Source: CAJBVG01 sp044337515 (lineage in GTDB: Bacteria; Bacteroidota; Bacteroidia; Sphingobacteriales; Sphingobacteriaceae). Taken from it: a DNA stretch of 36,264 nucleotides. Shown here piece after piece: positions 14,284-22,080 of the stretch (the first letter of the stretch is position 1; each line of letters begins with the position of its first letter). The stretch spans positions 1 to 36,264 of the forward strand of contig JBIINK010000022.1 of the NCBI GenBank assembly GCA_044337515.1, written 5' to 3'. The notes under the pieces are model-generated. The model was not told the DNA's origin, did no database searches, and was given only the letters and a program-made list of their open reading frames with translations. A program made the position numbers and the translations under genes.

Positions 14284-16455
14284 ATGAAATTGAACAAAAT
14301 ATTCGCATTGCTAGTATTGTCGCTAGGACTATCAAGCATGCAATTTACTAGTCCAGCACCTGAAGAGGGCATGTATCCATTAAGTGAACTTTCTAAACTC
14401 GACTTAAAGAAAGCTGGTTTGAAAATTAATCAATCGGAAGTTTACAACCCGAATGGCTTAAGTTTGGTAGACGCCTTAGTAAATGTAGGTGGTTGTACTG
14501 GCTCATTTGTATCAAAATCCGGATTAATTATTACGAATCATCATTGTTCTTTTGAATCTGTTCAATTAGCGAGTACACCAGAGAAGGATTACTTAACTAA
14601 TGGTTTCGTAGCGAAAAATTATGCAGAAGAAATTCCTGCAAAAAACCTGACTTGCAAAATAACAGACTCTTATGAAGATGTATCAATTCGAATTTTAGAT
14701 GCGGTAAAAGATGTGATGGATCCTTCAGACAGGATCAATATGATAAACGCTAAGATTGCTGAAATCATTAAGACTGAGGAAGGAAAAGACAAAACAATTA
14801 AAGCAGAAATTTCTGAAATGTTTATTGGCAGAACTTATGTTTTGTTCCGTTATAAAACTATTAAAGATGTGCGTTTGGTGTATGTACCAATGCGAGCAAT
14901 AGGAGAGTTTGGTGGGGAAGGTGATAACTGGGTATGGCCTCGTCATACTGGTGATTTCTCTTTTATGCGTGCTTATGTTGCTAAAGATGGTTCATCTGCA
15001 GGGTATTCAAAAGACAACGTTCCTTACGAACCAAAAAAGTTTTTACAAGTAAATCCGAACGGTGCTAACGAAGGTGATTTTGTATTTATCCTAGGTTATC
15101 CAGGAAGAACATTTAGAAACTACCCAGCTAAATACATCGAATACCAAGAGAAATTCCAATTGCCGTATATGTCGAGTTTGTACGAATGGCAAAATAAGCA
15201 AATGGAGGAAACATCTGTAAACAAAGAGCTTGAGCTTAAACAAGCATCTCGTATTAAACGTAAAGCCAATGTATTGAAAAACTACAAAGGTAAAATCAAA
15301 GGCTTAAGAAATATTGAGTTAGTTCAACAAAAATACAATCAAGAAAAAGACCTTCAGAAATTTATTTTAGACGATGCTACATTAAATAAAAAATATGGAG
15401 CGATGTTAAAAAACATTGACATGGTGTATGATGAAGTGTTTTCTGATGCCAAAAAATTCTTAGTGCTCGATCAATTTATTCCAAGTTCAAATGCCTTAAG
15501 CGCAGCGAATATTATGAATGGTTTGCGCAAAAAAATTGCTGCTGCAAAACCTGAAGAACAAGAAAAATTATTTGCAGATTCTAAAGCTGGAATTAAAAAA
15601 GCAATCGAATCGCAATACGATACGTATGTTATAGAAACGGAGAAAAGATTATTAAAGCGTGCTATCATGGATGGGCTACAACTACCGTCTGCAGAGCGTT
15701 TCAACGTGGTACCAAAATTCAATATAGAGAAACAAAAAGATCTTGCAGTAGGAGTAGAGAAGTATGTGAATACACTATTTACGAAGTCGATGTTTATAAT
15801 GCCGAGTGTAGTCTATGCAAGTTTAGATATGTCATTAAAAGATTTTATGAAACTTAAAGATCCAATGCTTGAACTAGCAGCAAGTGCAAACGTTGAAGTT
15901 GATAAAATGAATGCCATTCGTAAAGTTCGTAATGGTAAATTAAATAGACTATTAGCTGATTTTGTAGATGTAAGTATCTTATTTAAGAAGACCAATTTTA
16001 TACCTGATGCAAATAGTACTTTGCGATTAACCTACGGACACGTAAAAGGGTATACTCCTATAGATGCTACTTATTACAAGCCTACAACAACATTAACAGG
16101 TTTAATGGAAAAAGGACAAAATTCTGGTGAATATTACTTACCGAATTTCATGCGAGAACTCTATAAAAACAAGGACTTCGGAAGGTTTACTACAAAAGAT
16201 GGAAAAGATGTTCCAATTGCATTTTTATACGACATGGATACTACTGGAGGAAATTCTGGTAGTCCGATATTAGATGAAAATGGAAACTTAGTTGGTGTAA
16301 ATTTTGACAGAGCATATGAAGCAACGATTAACGACTTTGCTTGGAATGAGTTATATTCACGCTCTATTGGTTGTGATATCCGTTATGTTTTATGGGTAGC
16401 ACAAAAAGTAGATCATGCAGAACACATCATTAAAGAATTAGGAGTAAACTTATAA
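14284..16455 (+). CDS. S46 family dipeptidyl-peptidase, DPP11-like
   Basis: A 723-residue secreted serine peptidase with a signal peptide ending near residue 24 (LGLSSMQFTSPA). The chymotrypsin-like triad is visible as TNHHCSF (His86/His87), WPRHTGDF (Asp) and GGNSGSP (Ser658). S46 enzymes remove dipeptides from the N-terminus of peptides in the periplasm. The residue that sets specificity lies 18 positions after the serine: Gly in DPP7 (hydrophobic P1) and Arg in DPP11 (Asp/Glu P1). Here it is Arg676 in VNFDRAYE, so cleavage after acidic residues is expected. The stop codon overlaps the start of the next gene (TAATG). Confidence 0.93.
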   Translation: MKLNKIFALLVLSLGLSSMQFTSPAPEEGMYPLSELSKLDLKKAGLKINQSEVYNPNGLSLVDALVNVGGCTGSFVSKSGLIITNHHCSFESVQLASTPEKDYLTNGFVAKNYAEEIPAKNLTCKITDSYEDVSIRILDAVKDVMDPSDRINMINAKIAEIIKTEEGKDKTIKAEISEMFIGRTYVLFRYKTIKDVRLVYVPMRAIGEFGGEGDNWVWPRHTGDFSFMRAYVAKDGSSAGYSKDNVPYEPKKFLQVNPNGANEGDFVFILGYPGRTFRNYPAKYIEYQEKFQLPYMSSLYEWQNKQMEETSVNKELELKQASRIKRKANVLKNYKGKIKGLRNIELVQQKYNQEKDLQKFILDDATLNKKYGAMLKNIDMVYDEVFSDAKKFLVLDQFIPSSNALSAANIMNGLRKKIAAAKPEEQEKLFADSKAGIKKAIESQYDTYVIETEKRLLKRAIMDGLQLPSAERFNVVPKFNIEKQKDLAVGVEKYVNTLFTKSMFIMPSVVYASLDMSLKDFMKLKDPMLELAASANVEVDKMNAIRKVRNGKLNRLLADFVDVSILFKKTNFIPDANSTLRLTYGHVKGYTPIDATYYKPTTTLTGLMEKGQNSGEYYLPNFMRELYKNKDFGRFTTKDGKDVPIAFLYDMDTTGGNSGSPILDENGNLVGVNFDRAYEATINDFAWNELYSRSIGCDIRYVLWVAQKVDHAEHIIKELGVNL

Positions 16456-16952
16456 TGCCGGTAAACCAAATCGACCTGAAAGCCTTTGCACGTAAGGCAA
16501 AAAAAGCACATGCAGACAATGAAGAGTTCTTCACAATATTAAAAAAAACACGTAGAAAAGACCTACAAGAAATAGTTGATAAAGCACACGATGCTGCCTT
16601 TCAAAAAATTGATTGCCTTGATTGTGCAGGATGTTGTAAAACCATTAGTCCTACTTTCGAACCCGAAGATATTCGCAGACTATCTAAACATTTAGGTCTA
16701 AAACCTAAAGTATTTATGGAGCGTTATTTAGAAATGGATGAAGAAGGAGATTTTGTTCATAAAGGCGCACCATGCCCATTTTTAAAGGGCGATAACAAGT
16801 GTAGTGTTTACATTTCTCGTCCGGAAGCATGCAGAGGATATCCTCATACAGGCGACAAACAGTTCCGTACCATTATAGATGTGACCTTGGTGAATACTCT
16901 GTATTGCCCAGCGGTTTTTGAGATTGTGGAATCACTAAAAACAGAATTTTAA
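16455..16952 (+). CDS. YkgJ-type zinc/iron-binding cysteine-cluster protein
   Basis: A 165-residue protein of the CxxCxxCC family (YkgJ-like, UPF0153). The cluster is CLDCAGCCKTISP, followed by CPFLKGDNKCSVY, RPEACRGYP and a final YCPAVFE. These cysteines are thought to bind zinc or iron, and the molecular function is not established. It is coupled to the S46 peptidase gene by a one-base TAATG overlap. It has no signal peptide and is likely cytoplasmic. Downstream lies an inverted heptad array. Confidence 0.88.
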   Translation: MPVNQIDLKAFARKAKKAHADNEEFFTILKKTRRKDLQEIVDKAHDAAFQKIDCLDCAGCCKTISPTFEPEDIRRLSKHLGLKPKVFMERYLEMDEEGDFVHKGAPCPFLKGDNKCSVYISRPEACRGYPHTGDKQFRTIIDVTLVNTLYCPAVFEIVESLKTEF

Positions 16953-16956
16953 ATTG

Positions 16957-17035
16957 TGAGTTGTGAATTTTGAGTTATGAGTTAAAGAAAAAAATCTATG
17001 TTCAACTCACAATTCACAACTCATAATTCACAACT
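16957..17035. repeat. Inverted heptad arrays between convergent genes
   Basis: Four units (TGAGTTG, TGAATTT, TGAGTTA, TGAGTTA) at 16957-16984 face four reverse units (AACTCAC, AATTCAC, AACTCAT, AATTCAC) at 17004-17031. The arms can pair into a hairpin between the YkgJ-type and DCC genes. The next unit contains the DCC stop codon (17034-17036). It is the same motif family as 4411-4488 and 20668-20764. Confidence 0.8.
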
Positions 17036-17366
17036 AAAATCGAGTTCGATTTCTAGCGACAAGTCCATAAAAATAGTCCCTAATAAAACGAGGAACTACT
17101 ATAAAAACAGATAGTATATTTACTGGGAAACGTAATAGCGACAATGCTTTGAGCACTGCGGAAGATTTTACGTATGCTTTTTGTTGATGGATAAAATAGA
17201 CTGTATTTTTCTGCACAAAATTCACCCCAACATTTTTTAGCGCAACACGTGATTCAGTAGAATTTAACGGCACAAACGATAAGCGATGTTTCGTATCGTG
17301 CTTCGTTAAAAACCTCACTGATGCTTTGCATAGGTTGCAGTTGGCGTCGTAAATAATAGTGCTCAT
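17034..17366 (-). CDS. DCC-family thiol-disulfide oxidoreductase (DUF393)
   Basis: A 110-residue protein with the family-defining N-terminal motif YDANCNLCKASVRFL, that is Asp7, Cys10 and Cys13. The conserved LSFVPLNSTESR segment follows at about 30-45, with a hydrophobic stretch near residues 80-97 (PVNILSVFIVVPRFI). DCC proteins are small thioredoxin-like proteins of unknown partner. It is slightly shorter than typical members, which run to about 120-140 residues. The stop codon lies in the right arm of the inverted heptad array. Confidence 0.85.
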   Translation of the reverse strand: MSTIIYDANCNLCKASVRFLTKHDTKHRLSFVPLNSTESRVALKNVGVNFVQKNTVYFIHQQKAYVKSSAVLKALSLLRFPVNILSVFIVVPRFIRDYFYGLVARNRTRF

Positions 17367-17378
17367 TGAAAAATTTAA

Positions 17379-17488
17379 TTCTAAATTCTAAGTTCTAAGT
17401 TGAAAGTAGTGAATTGTTCAAATTGACTAATTGTTCATATTGTTCAAATTAATATTGGCACATTAGCACATTGTCTAATTTGCAAATT
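17379..17488. repeat. Mixed 7-, 8- and 9-base repeat arrays, ending in the HEAT-like gene
   Basis: TTCTAAA/TTCTAAG heptads occupy 17379-17399. Units of the TTGTTCAAA/TTGTTCATA type follow to about 17449. Octads TTGGCACA, TTAGCACA, TTGTCTAA and TTTGCAAA then run from 17455 to 17486. The minus-strand stop codon of the HEAT-like gene (17475-17477) and its last residues (QFAN) are encoded inside the octads. Confidence 0.75.
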
Positions 17489-17996
17489 GAAATTCTTTCA
17501 ACACTCTTTTCCCTCTTGAGCGAAACGCTGGAGTTTCAAATTCCATCCTATCTTGAACAACCTGTACGAGTTCTTGTTTCAGTTCGGGGAATTTTCGGGC
17601 AATGTTTTGAAGGATTTGTATTGAATAAGCTTTCACAGCAATAGGAGCGTGAGGGTCCAATAGAATTTCCATTCCATAATCATAAGCCATGCCTTCGTAT
17701 TCTTCGGGGATATCCATATTCTCTAATGATTGTGTAATGGTTCGAAGCACGGCATCGTGGTAAGTTTTACTATTCATGTTTTCAACAAAAGTTCCCACAT
17801 ACTTATTGAATAGGAAAGGATGCTCACGATAACAAAAGCTCATGGCCCATGCCGCGCGACGAGAAAGTTCCTTATCAGTACTCAACATACAATCCATCAA
17901 TTCCGCAAACAATTCCTCGTCGGCACCCACCATAAGCGACACTTTTATGGAATTCATTTTGGAGAACTCTTTTTGGAGTTGTTTGGTGATTTTCAT
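17475..17996 (-). CDS. HEAT-repeat-like helical protein of unknown function
   Basis: A 173-residue protein starting MKITKQLQKEFSK. I choose the ATG at 17996 because a TAnnTTTG element (18003-18010) lies over the longer TTG-initiated frame. The sequence is nearly all helical with HEAT-like helix pairs, for example ELMDCMLSTDKELSRRAAW, DAVLRTITQSLENM, and HAPIAVKAYSIQILQNIARK with the proline and valine spacing of HEAT units. No enzymatic motif or signal peptide is seen. Such proteins usually act as protein-binding scaffolds. Neighbours give no clue to its role. The last residues are read from an octad repeat array. Confidence 0.72.
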   Translation of the reverse strand: MKITKQLQKEFSKMNSIKVSLMVGADEELFAELMDCMLSTDKELSRRAAWAMSFCYREHPFLFNKYVGTFVENMNSKTYHDAVLRTITQSLENMDIPEEYEGMAYDYGMEILLDPHAPIAVKAYSIQILQNIARKFPELKQELVQVVQDRMEFETPAFRSRGKRVLKEFQFAN

Positions 17997-18002
17997 TGTA
18001 TT

Positions 18003-18010
18003 CAAAGGTA
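18003..18010 (-). promoter_or_regulatory. -7 element (TACCTTTG) of the HEAT-like gene
   Basis: An exact TAnnTTTG on the minus strand, six bases before the ATG at 17996. The leader would be only about three bases. No TTTG is visible at -33. Confidence 0.45.
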
Positions 18011-18112
18011 ACAATTGCAGTTGTTAATTTTCTAAAATCTCCTATCTAAAATCTTAATTCTACAAGTAAATGCTAAAACTTTTAGTATATTAGTACCAAT
18101 AAATTTAGCACA

Positions 18113-18784
18113 ATGAGCATGTTTAAGATTTTGGTGTATGATGGTAGTTTCGAGGGACTTATGTGTTGTATTTTTACATTATATGAGCAAAAAATCCCTG
18201 TTTTTCGCTTGGCTAGGGCAGGAGAACCGCTAGGAGAGCTGTTCGCTCAAACCATTCAGGTAAAGTCGAATAAAGCACAAGCCCAGCGGGTATGGTCGGG
18301 TATAAAACGCAAGTCGAGCAACATCAGTTTAGAGCGTATCGAATTGGCGTATTTATCAGAAATCCGTGGAGAAGATCATACCATTATTCGCTACGTACAA
18401 TACTTAATCGATTCTAAAAAAAATATCGAAGATAATCTTAGTCACCCCGTAGTACAACGCTTAAACGATGTGGTAAAAATGCTTCATCGAGAGAAGCAAG
18501 TGGTTAAGGGAAAGATTAGATTTCAGACTTTGGTGAATGATATTAAGTACAACATCATAGAACCCAATTACAATATTTTGCCATTACTCAAAGAGTATCT
18601 TCTTCAAAAATATGCGAAGCAAAAATGGATCGTTTATGATATCCGGAGAAATAAGGGATTGTTCTATAATCTTCAAGAAATAAAGGACATTCAGCTGGAT
18701 TTGCCGAGTAAAAATCCGGAAGAGAATATGTTTCAAGAGGAAGAACTAGTTGTGGCGCAGATGCGTAAATGCGTAGATGCGTAG
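18113..18784 (+). CDS. TIGR03915-type putative DNA repair protein (DUF4130)
   Basis: A 223-residue protein opening ILVYDGSFEGLMCCIFTLYE, the hallmark of the TIGR03915/DUF4130 family, and ending with WIVYDIRRNKGLFYN, which matches the usual C-terminal part. Family members normally sit next to a radical-SAM protein (TIGR03916) and are thought to act in DNA repair or base modification, but the function is not established. Here no radical-SAM gene is within the window on either side, so the gene looks orphaned. The last seven codons (MRKCVDA) and the stop are encoded by ATGCGTAG octad repeats, so the natural C-terminus may have been altered. Confidence 0.8.
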   Translation: MSMFKILVYDGSFEGLMCCIFTLYEQKIPVFRLARAGEPLGELFAQTIQVKSNKAQAQRVWSGIKRKSSNISLERIELAYLSEIRGEDHTIIRYVQYLIDSKKNIEDNLSHPVVQRLNDVVKMLHREKQVVKGKIRFQTLVNDIKYNIIEPNYNILPLLKEYLLQKYAKQKWIVYDIRRNKGLFYNLQEIKDIQLDLPSKNPEENMFQEEELVVAQMRKCVDA

Positions 18785-18800
18785 ATGTGCAAATGCGAAA
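18761..18800. repeat. Octad array encoding the C-terminus of the TIGR03915-type protein
   Basis: Five 8-base units (ATGCGTAA, ATGCGTAG, ATGCGTAG, ATGTGCAA, ATGCGAAA) start at 18761. The first two and a half are translated as MRKCVDA, and the third provides the TAG stop at 18782. TTAGAAT heptads follow at about 18831-18855. Confidence 0.85.
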
Positions 18801-18852
18801 ATATAAATTTGTTAATTATATAATTTCAACTTAGAATTTAGAATTTAGAATT

Positions 18853-20088
18853 TCAAGCGCGAGCTTGCTTGCGGGCTGCCTTCAATCCCGACAAGTTATA
18901 ATACGCAAACCAAACACACAACATACAAAGTAAAGAAGCCATTAAATACGGTGCTCCTGGGAAATAGATGGGTGCACTTTTGCTGGTGAAATAAGCGAAT
19001 AAACCGTTCATTAATAGTGGACCAACAATTGAAGTGGCGCTCATTAAACTCGTTAATGCGCCTTGTAATTCTCCTTGTTCTGATGCGGGTACTTGGTTAG
19101 CAATAATTCCTTGCAAGGAAGGACCAGCAATTCCACCTAAAGTATAAGGGATTAAGAAAGCATACATCATCCATCCAGCACTTGCAAATGCAAAGAGGAA
19201 CAGACCAACAGCAAAGAAACTTAGTCCAGTATATATCGCACGTTCTTGTCCGATTTTTGGGATAATTACTCGTATTAAACCACCTTGTACAATACTCACT
19301 AATAAGCCTACAAAACCAAGTGAATAACCCACCATAGCTTCGGTCCAGTTGAATTTCAGCATGGTGTAATAAGTCCAGTTTGATTGAACAGCATGACCAG
19401 CAATATATATTAAGGTTAAGCAAGAAACCAATCCAGCAACAACTGGATATTTACGAAGATGCATTAAAGAACCTGCAGGGTTAGACCGTTTCCATTCAAA
19501 TTTTCTACGATGTTCTGGGAGAAGAGATTCTGGTATTACAAAGTAACCATAAATCACATTTAGTAAGGTGAGGACCGCTGCTACAATAAAAGGTACACGA
19601 GGACCCCATTGAGCTGAAATACCACCAATCACCGGACCAATGATAAAACCTAGTCCGAACGCTGCACCAACTAAACCAAAGTTTTGAGCGCGTTTTTCGG
19701 GAGTACTTATATCTGAAATGTAAGCGGTAGCTGTTGTGAAACTTGCACCACACATACCTGCAATTAATCGACCTACAAAGAGCCAAGCTAATGTTGGAGC
19801 CATGGCCATAAATATGTAATCAACACCTAAACCGAGTAAGGCGAGGAGCAATACCGGGCGACGACCATAGCGATCACTTAAACCACCCATAATTGGGGAG
19901 AAGATGAACTGCATGATGGCATAGGCAAACGTAAGGAAACCACCATATTTAGCGGCTTCACTTAAACCTGCGCCTGTAAGTTGTTCTATTAATTTAGGTA
20001 CTACAGGAATAATTACCCCGATACCAATTACGTCAACTAAAATGGTTACAAAAATAAACCCGAGCGCAGCATTACGTTTTACAGTCAT
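18853..20088 (-). CDS. MFS exporter of the TCR/Tet type
   Basis: A 411-residue, 12-helix major facilitator. Motif A between TM2 and TM3 is GGLSDRYGRRPV. The TM1 segment LVDVIGIGVIIPVVP and the TM4-TM5 antiporter motif region (GAAFGLGFIIGPVIGG) match the group that includes tetracycline exporters. In this family most Bacteroidota members are drug:H+ antiporters of unknown range, so the sequence does not show that it gives tetracycline resistance. It lies downstream of the cold-shock gene on the same strand but is separated from it by a strong terminator, so it is likely transcribed alone. Confidence 0.88.
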   Translation of the reverse strand: MTVKRNAALGFIFVTILVDVIGIGVIIPVVPKLIEQLTGAGLSEAAKYGGFLTFAYAIMQFIFSPIMGGLSDRYGRRPVLLLALLGLGVDYIFMAMAPTLAWLFVGRLIAGMCGASFTTATAYISDISTPEKRAQNFGLVGAAFGLGFIIGPVIGGISAQWGPRVPFIVAAVLTLLNVIYGYFVIPESLLPEHRRKFEWKRSNPAGSLMHLRKYPVVAGLVSCLTLIYIAGHAVQSNWTYYTMLKFNWTEAMVGYSLGFVGLLVSIVQGGLIRVIIPKIGQERAIYTGLSFFAVGLFLFAFASAGWMMYAFLIPYTLGGIAGPSLQGIIANQVPASEQGELQGALTSLMSATSIVGPLLMNGLFAYFTSKSAPIYFPGAPYLMASLLCMLCVWFAYYNLSGLKAARKQARA

Positions 20089-20159
20089 TGTGGTATTAAT
20101 TACGATTGCAATATAAGAACTGTAGAACGTATAGGGATGTATTTTTAAAAATTTTAAGC

Positions 20160-20187
20160 AAAAAAAAACCCCGAGGGTGAGTCGGGG
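20160..20187 (-). terminator. Rho-independent terminator of the cold-shock gene
   Basis: On the minus strand the stem CCCCGA/TCGGGG encloses a seven-base loop and is followed at once by a run of eight T. It lies 26 bp after the csp stop codon. Confidence 0.9.
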
Positions 20188-20213
20188 CGAAATTAGTTAG
20201 AAGGTAGTTTAAA

Positions 20214-20405
20214 CTATGCTAAACGTACGTTTACAGCGTTAATACCTTTTTTACCTTGCTGTACTTCGTACTGTACTTCATCATTTTCTTTTACTTTGTC
20301 CAAAAGACCTGTTGTGTGAACAAAAATGTCAGCGCTACCATCTTCTGGTACAATGAATCCAAAACCTTTTGAATCATTGAAAAATTTAATTTTACCTTTA
20401 AGCAT
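20214..20405 (-). CDS. CspA-family cold-shock protein
   Basis: A 63-residue single cold-shock domain, starting MLKGKIKFFNDSKG at 20405. The longer frame adds ten residues read from the leader. RNP1 (KGFGFI) and RNP2 (DIFVHTT) are intact, with aromatic residues at the expected nucleic-acid-binding positions. It should bind single-stranded RNA or DNA and act as an RNA chaperone. It is flanked by a strong terminator downstream and a 500 bp non-coding region upstream, so it is a single-gene unit. Confidence 0.95.
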   Translation of the reverse strand: MLKGKIKFFNDSKGFGFIVPEDGSADIFVHTTGLLDKVKENDEVQYEVQQGKKGINAVNVRLA

Positions 20406-20432
20406 TATAAATAAATAATTGTTAATAATATA

Positions 20433-20463
20433 CAAATTATAACAATCGAATTAAATTCACAAA
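20433..20463 (-). promoter_or_regulatory. Possible promoter of the cold-shock gene
   Basis: On the minus strand TTTG (20460-20463) is followed after 20 bases by TAATTTG (20433-20439), one base short of TAnnTTTG. The leader to the ATG at 20405 would be about 24 bases. Confidence 0.35.
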
Positions 20464-20909
20464 TTTTTTTAAAAAAAATGTTCGTGTGCCTTAGTAGTAA
20501 CTGGTGAATGGTAACTGGTAACTGGTTCTCGATAGCTATAGTGATGGAAAGGGAATAACTCATAATTTTACTAACTCATAATTCCTAATTGATTTACTAT
20601 TTAACATAATATTAATTATAGGACAAACTAATACAACTTAATTTACTGCTAATTAGCTACTTATGACTTATAGTTGTGAGTTATAGTTGTGAGTTATAGT
20701 TGTGAGTTATGAATTGTGAGTTATGAATTATGAGTTATGAATTGTGAGTTGTGAGTTGTGAATTAAAATAATTTAGAATTTAGAATTTAGAATTTCAAAA
20801 AATAGGCCAACCATTTCTGATTAGCCCTTTTTTAATTGCATTAACATATTATCCTATTAACAGATTAACATATTGTTTGATTAACATATTATCCTATTAA
20901 CATATTAAC
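20464..20909. other. Repeat-rich intergenic region, no gene seen
   Basis: About 450 bp without a credible ORF between the cold-shock gene and the TPR gene's 3' end. TAACTGG heptads lie at 20498-20525. A long TGAGTTA/TGAATTG heptad array lies at 20668-20764, TTAGAAT heptads at about 20772-20795, and TTAACATA octads from 20841. The remainder (about 20530-20660) is AT-rich with no structure I can name. Confidence 0.7.
20668..20764. repeat. Heptad array, TGAGTTA/TGAATTG family
   Basis: Thirteen or more units of the TGAGTTA, TATAGTTG and TGAATTG types run in near-perfect 7-base register. It is the longest array of this family in the window; related arrays are at 4411, 8482 and 16957. Confidence 0.85.
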
Positions 20910-20912
20910 TTA
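20841..20912. repeat. Octad array, TTAACATA family, reaching the TPR gene stop codon
   Basis: Nine 8-base units start at 20841 (TTAACATA, TTATCCTA, TTAACAGA, TTAACATA, TTGTTTGA and so on). The last unit, 20905-20912, contains the minus-strand stop codon of the TPR gene. Confidence 0.85.
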
Positions 20913-22064
20913 TTTCTTTTTTAGTGCTTCAATCCTTTTCTTCATCTCACCAGATTTAGTGAAATTATCCAATTTAGCATACACCTCTTTTAATGACAAT
21001 AAGGTATTTACATCATTTGGAGCTAATGTTAAGGCTTTTTCTAAATATGGTAATGATTTATTAAATGATGCAGTATACTTTGCTTTACCAGTATTGTATT
21101 CTTTTTCTTTACTCATTGGCAAGTCCTTTACCTTATTGTAAACTTCAACACCAGCATTATAATGCATTGCACCTAAGTTATATAGAGCATCAAAGTAAAC
21201 TGTATCGATAGAAATTGCTTTCTTATACGCTTTTTCAGCATTTACTTTCTTACCCATGTTATCATAAGTAGCACCTAATGCAAACCATAATGTTTTATTA
21301 GTTGAATCTGCGTGAGCAGCTTCTTCCATTTTAGAAATCATTTGTTTTGCTTGGCCTCTAGACATGTAAACATTAAGTTCATCAATCATTAAGCTGTTAT
21401 TTGCTGGAAAAGCTTTACGACCTTGAGCAATTAACTCTAAACCTTTAGCGGTGTCTTTTTCAGCCATGTAAACATTAGCTAATGAGCGATAAATCTCAGC
21501 ATCCTGGTACTTCAAGTCGATTAAACGTGATAACAACTCTTTTTGTCCAGTTACATTTTTAGCATTTATATTAGCTAAAGCTGCGTTAAAGATTAATCCA
21601 GTATCGATTTTGCTGTATACCTTTTCAGAAATTGTTGCCGATTTCATAAAGCAATCAGATGCTTCTTGGTATTGTTTAGCCTTATAACTTTCAATACCTT
21701 TATTTACATAACGGTTTTGTAAGAATGGTAAACGCTTCATAATATCTTCAGAATAGGCCTTCTTAACATCCAATTCCATAGATTTCATGAATGATTCTAT
21801 TGATTTATCTAAAGCTTGAGGATCAAGAACCTTCACATTGGCATCTAAACTCTCTTCAATATCTTGATAAATTAATCCTCTATAGTACCATGTTTTTGCA
21901 CTAATACCCGTTTTAGGATCTAAAATGGCTTTATCAATAGAGATTTTCGCCTTGTCGTATTCCTTAAACTTTTGATAATTGTAAGCATTAACTACCTCAG
22001 CATTTTGTGCCTTCACTCCAAAGGCGAAGCCGGCTAGTATGATCAGCAAACTTAACTTTTTCAT
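20910..22064 (-). CDS. Periplasmic TPR-repeat protein
   Basis: A 384-residue protein with a signal peptide (LSLLIILAGFAFGVKAQ) and several tetratricopeptide repeats. The clearest are IYRSLANVYMAEKDTAKGLE, TLWFALGATYDNMGKKVNAE and FDALYNLGAMHYNAGVEVYN, with one more near the C-terminus. TPR arrays bind proteins, and no catalytic domain is present. It lies 16 bp after gyrA on the same strand and is probably co-transcribed, an arrangement common in Bacteroidota with no known functional link to gyrase. Confidence 0.88.
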   Translation of the reverse strand: MKKLSLLIILAGFAFGVKAQNAEVVNAYNYQKFKEYDKAKISIDKAILDPKTGISAKTWYYRGLIYQDIEESLDANVKVLDPQALDKSIESFMKSMELDVKKAYSEDIMKRLPFLQNRYVNKGIESYKAKQYQEASDCFMKSATISEKVYSKIDTGLIFNAALANINAKNVTGQKELLSRLIDLKYQDAEIYRSLANVYMAEKDTAKGLELIAQGRKAFPANNSLMIDELNVYMSRGQAKQMISKMEEAAHADSTNKTLWFALGATYDNMGKKVNAEKAYKKAISIDTVYFDALYNLGAMHYNAGVEVYNKVKDLPMSKEKEYNTGKAKYTASFNKSLPYLEKALTLAPNDVNTLLSLKEVYAKLDNFTKSGEMKKRIEALKKK

Positions 22065-22080
22065 ATATAATATTGTTTAA

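Noticed and set aside
19097..19786. Two minus-strand ORFs of 108 and 93 codons
   Set aside because: They are out-of-frame readings of the MFS transporter gene, rich in Cys, Trp and Ser, with no family resemblance.
18853..20088. MFS exporter as a tetracycline-resistance gene
   Set aside because: The family resemblance is general. There is no mobile-element context, and chromosomal members of this group have many substrates.
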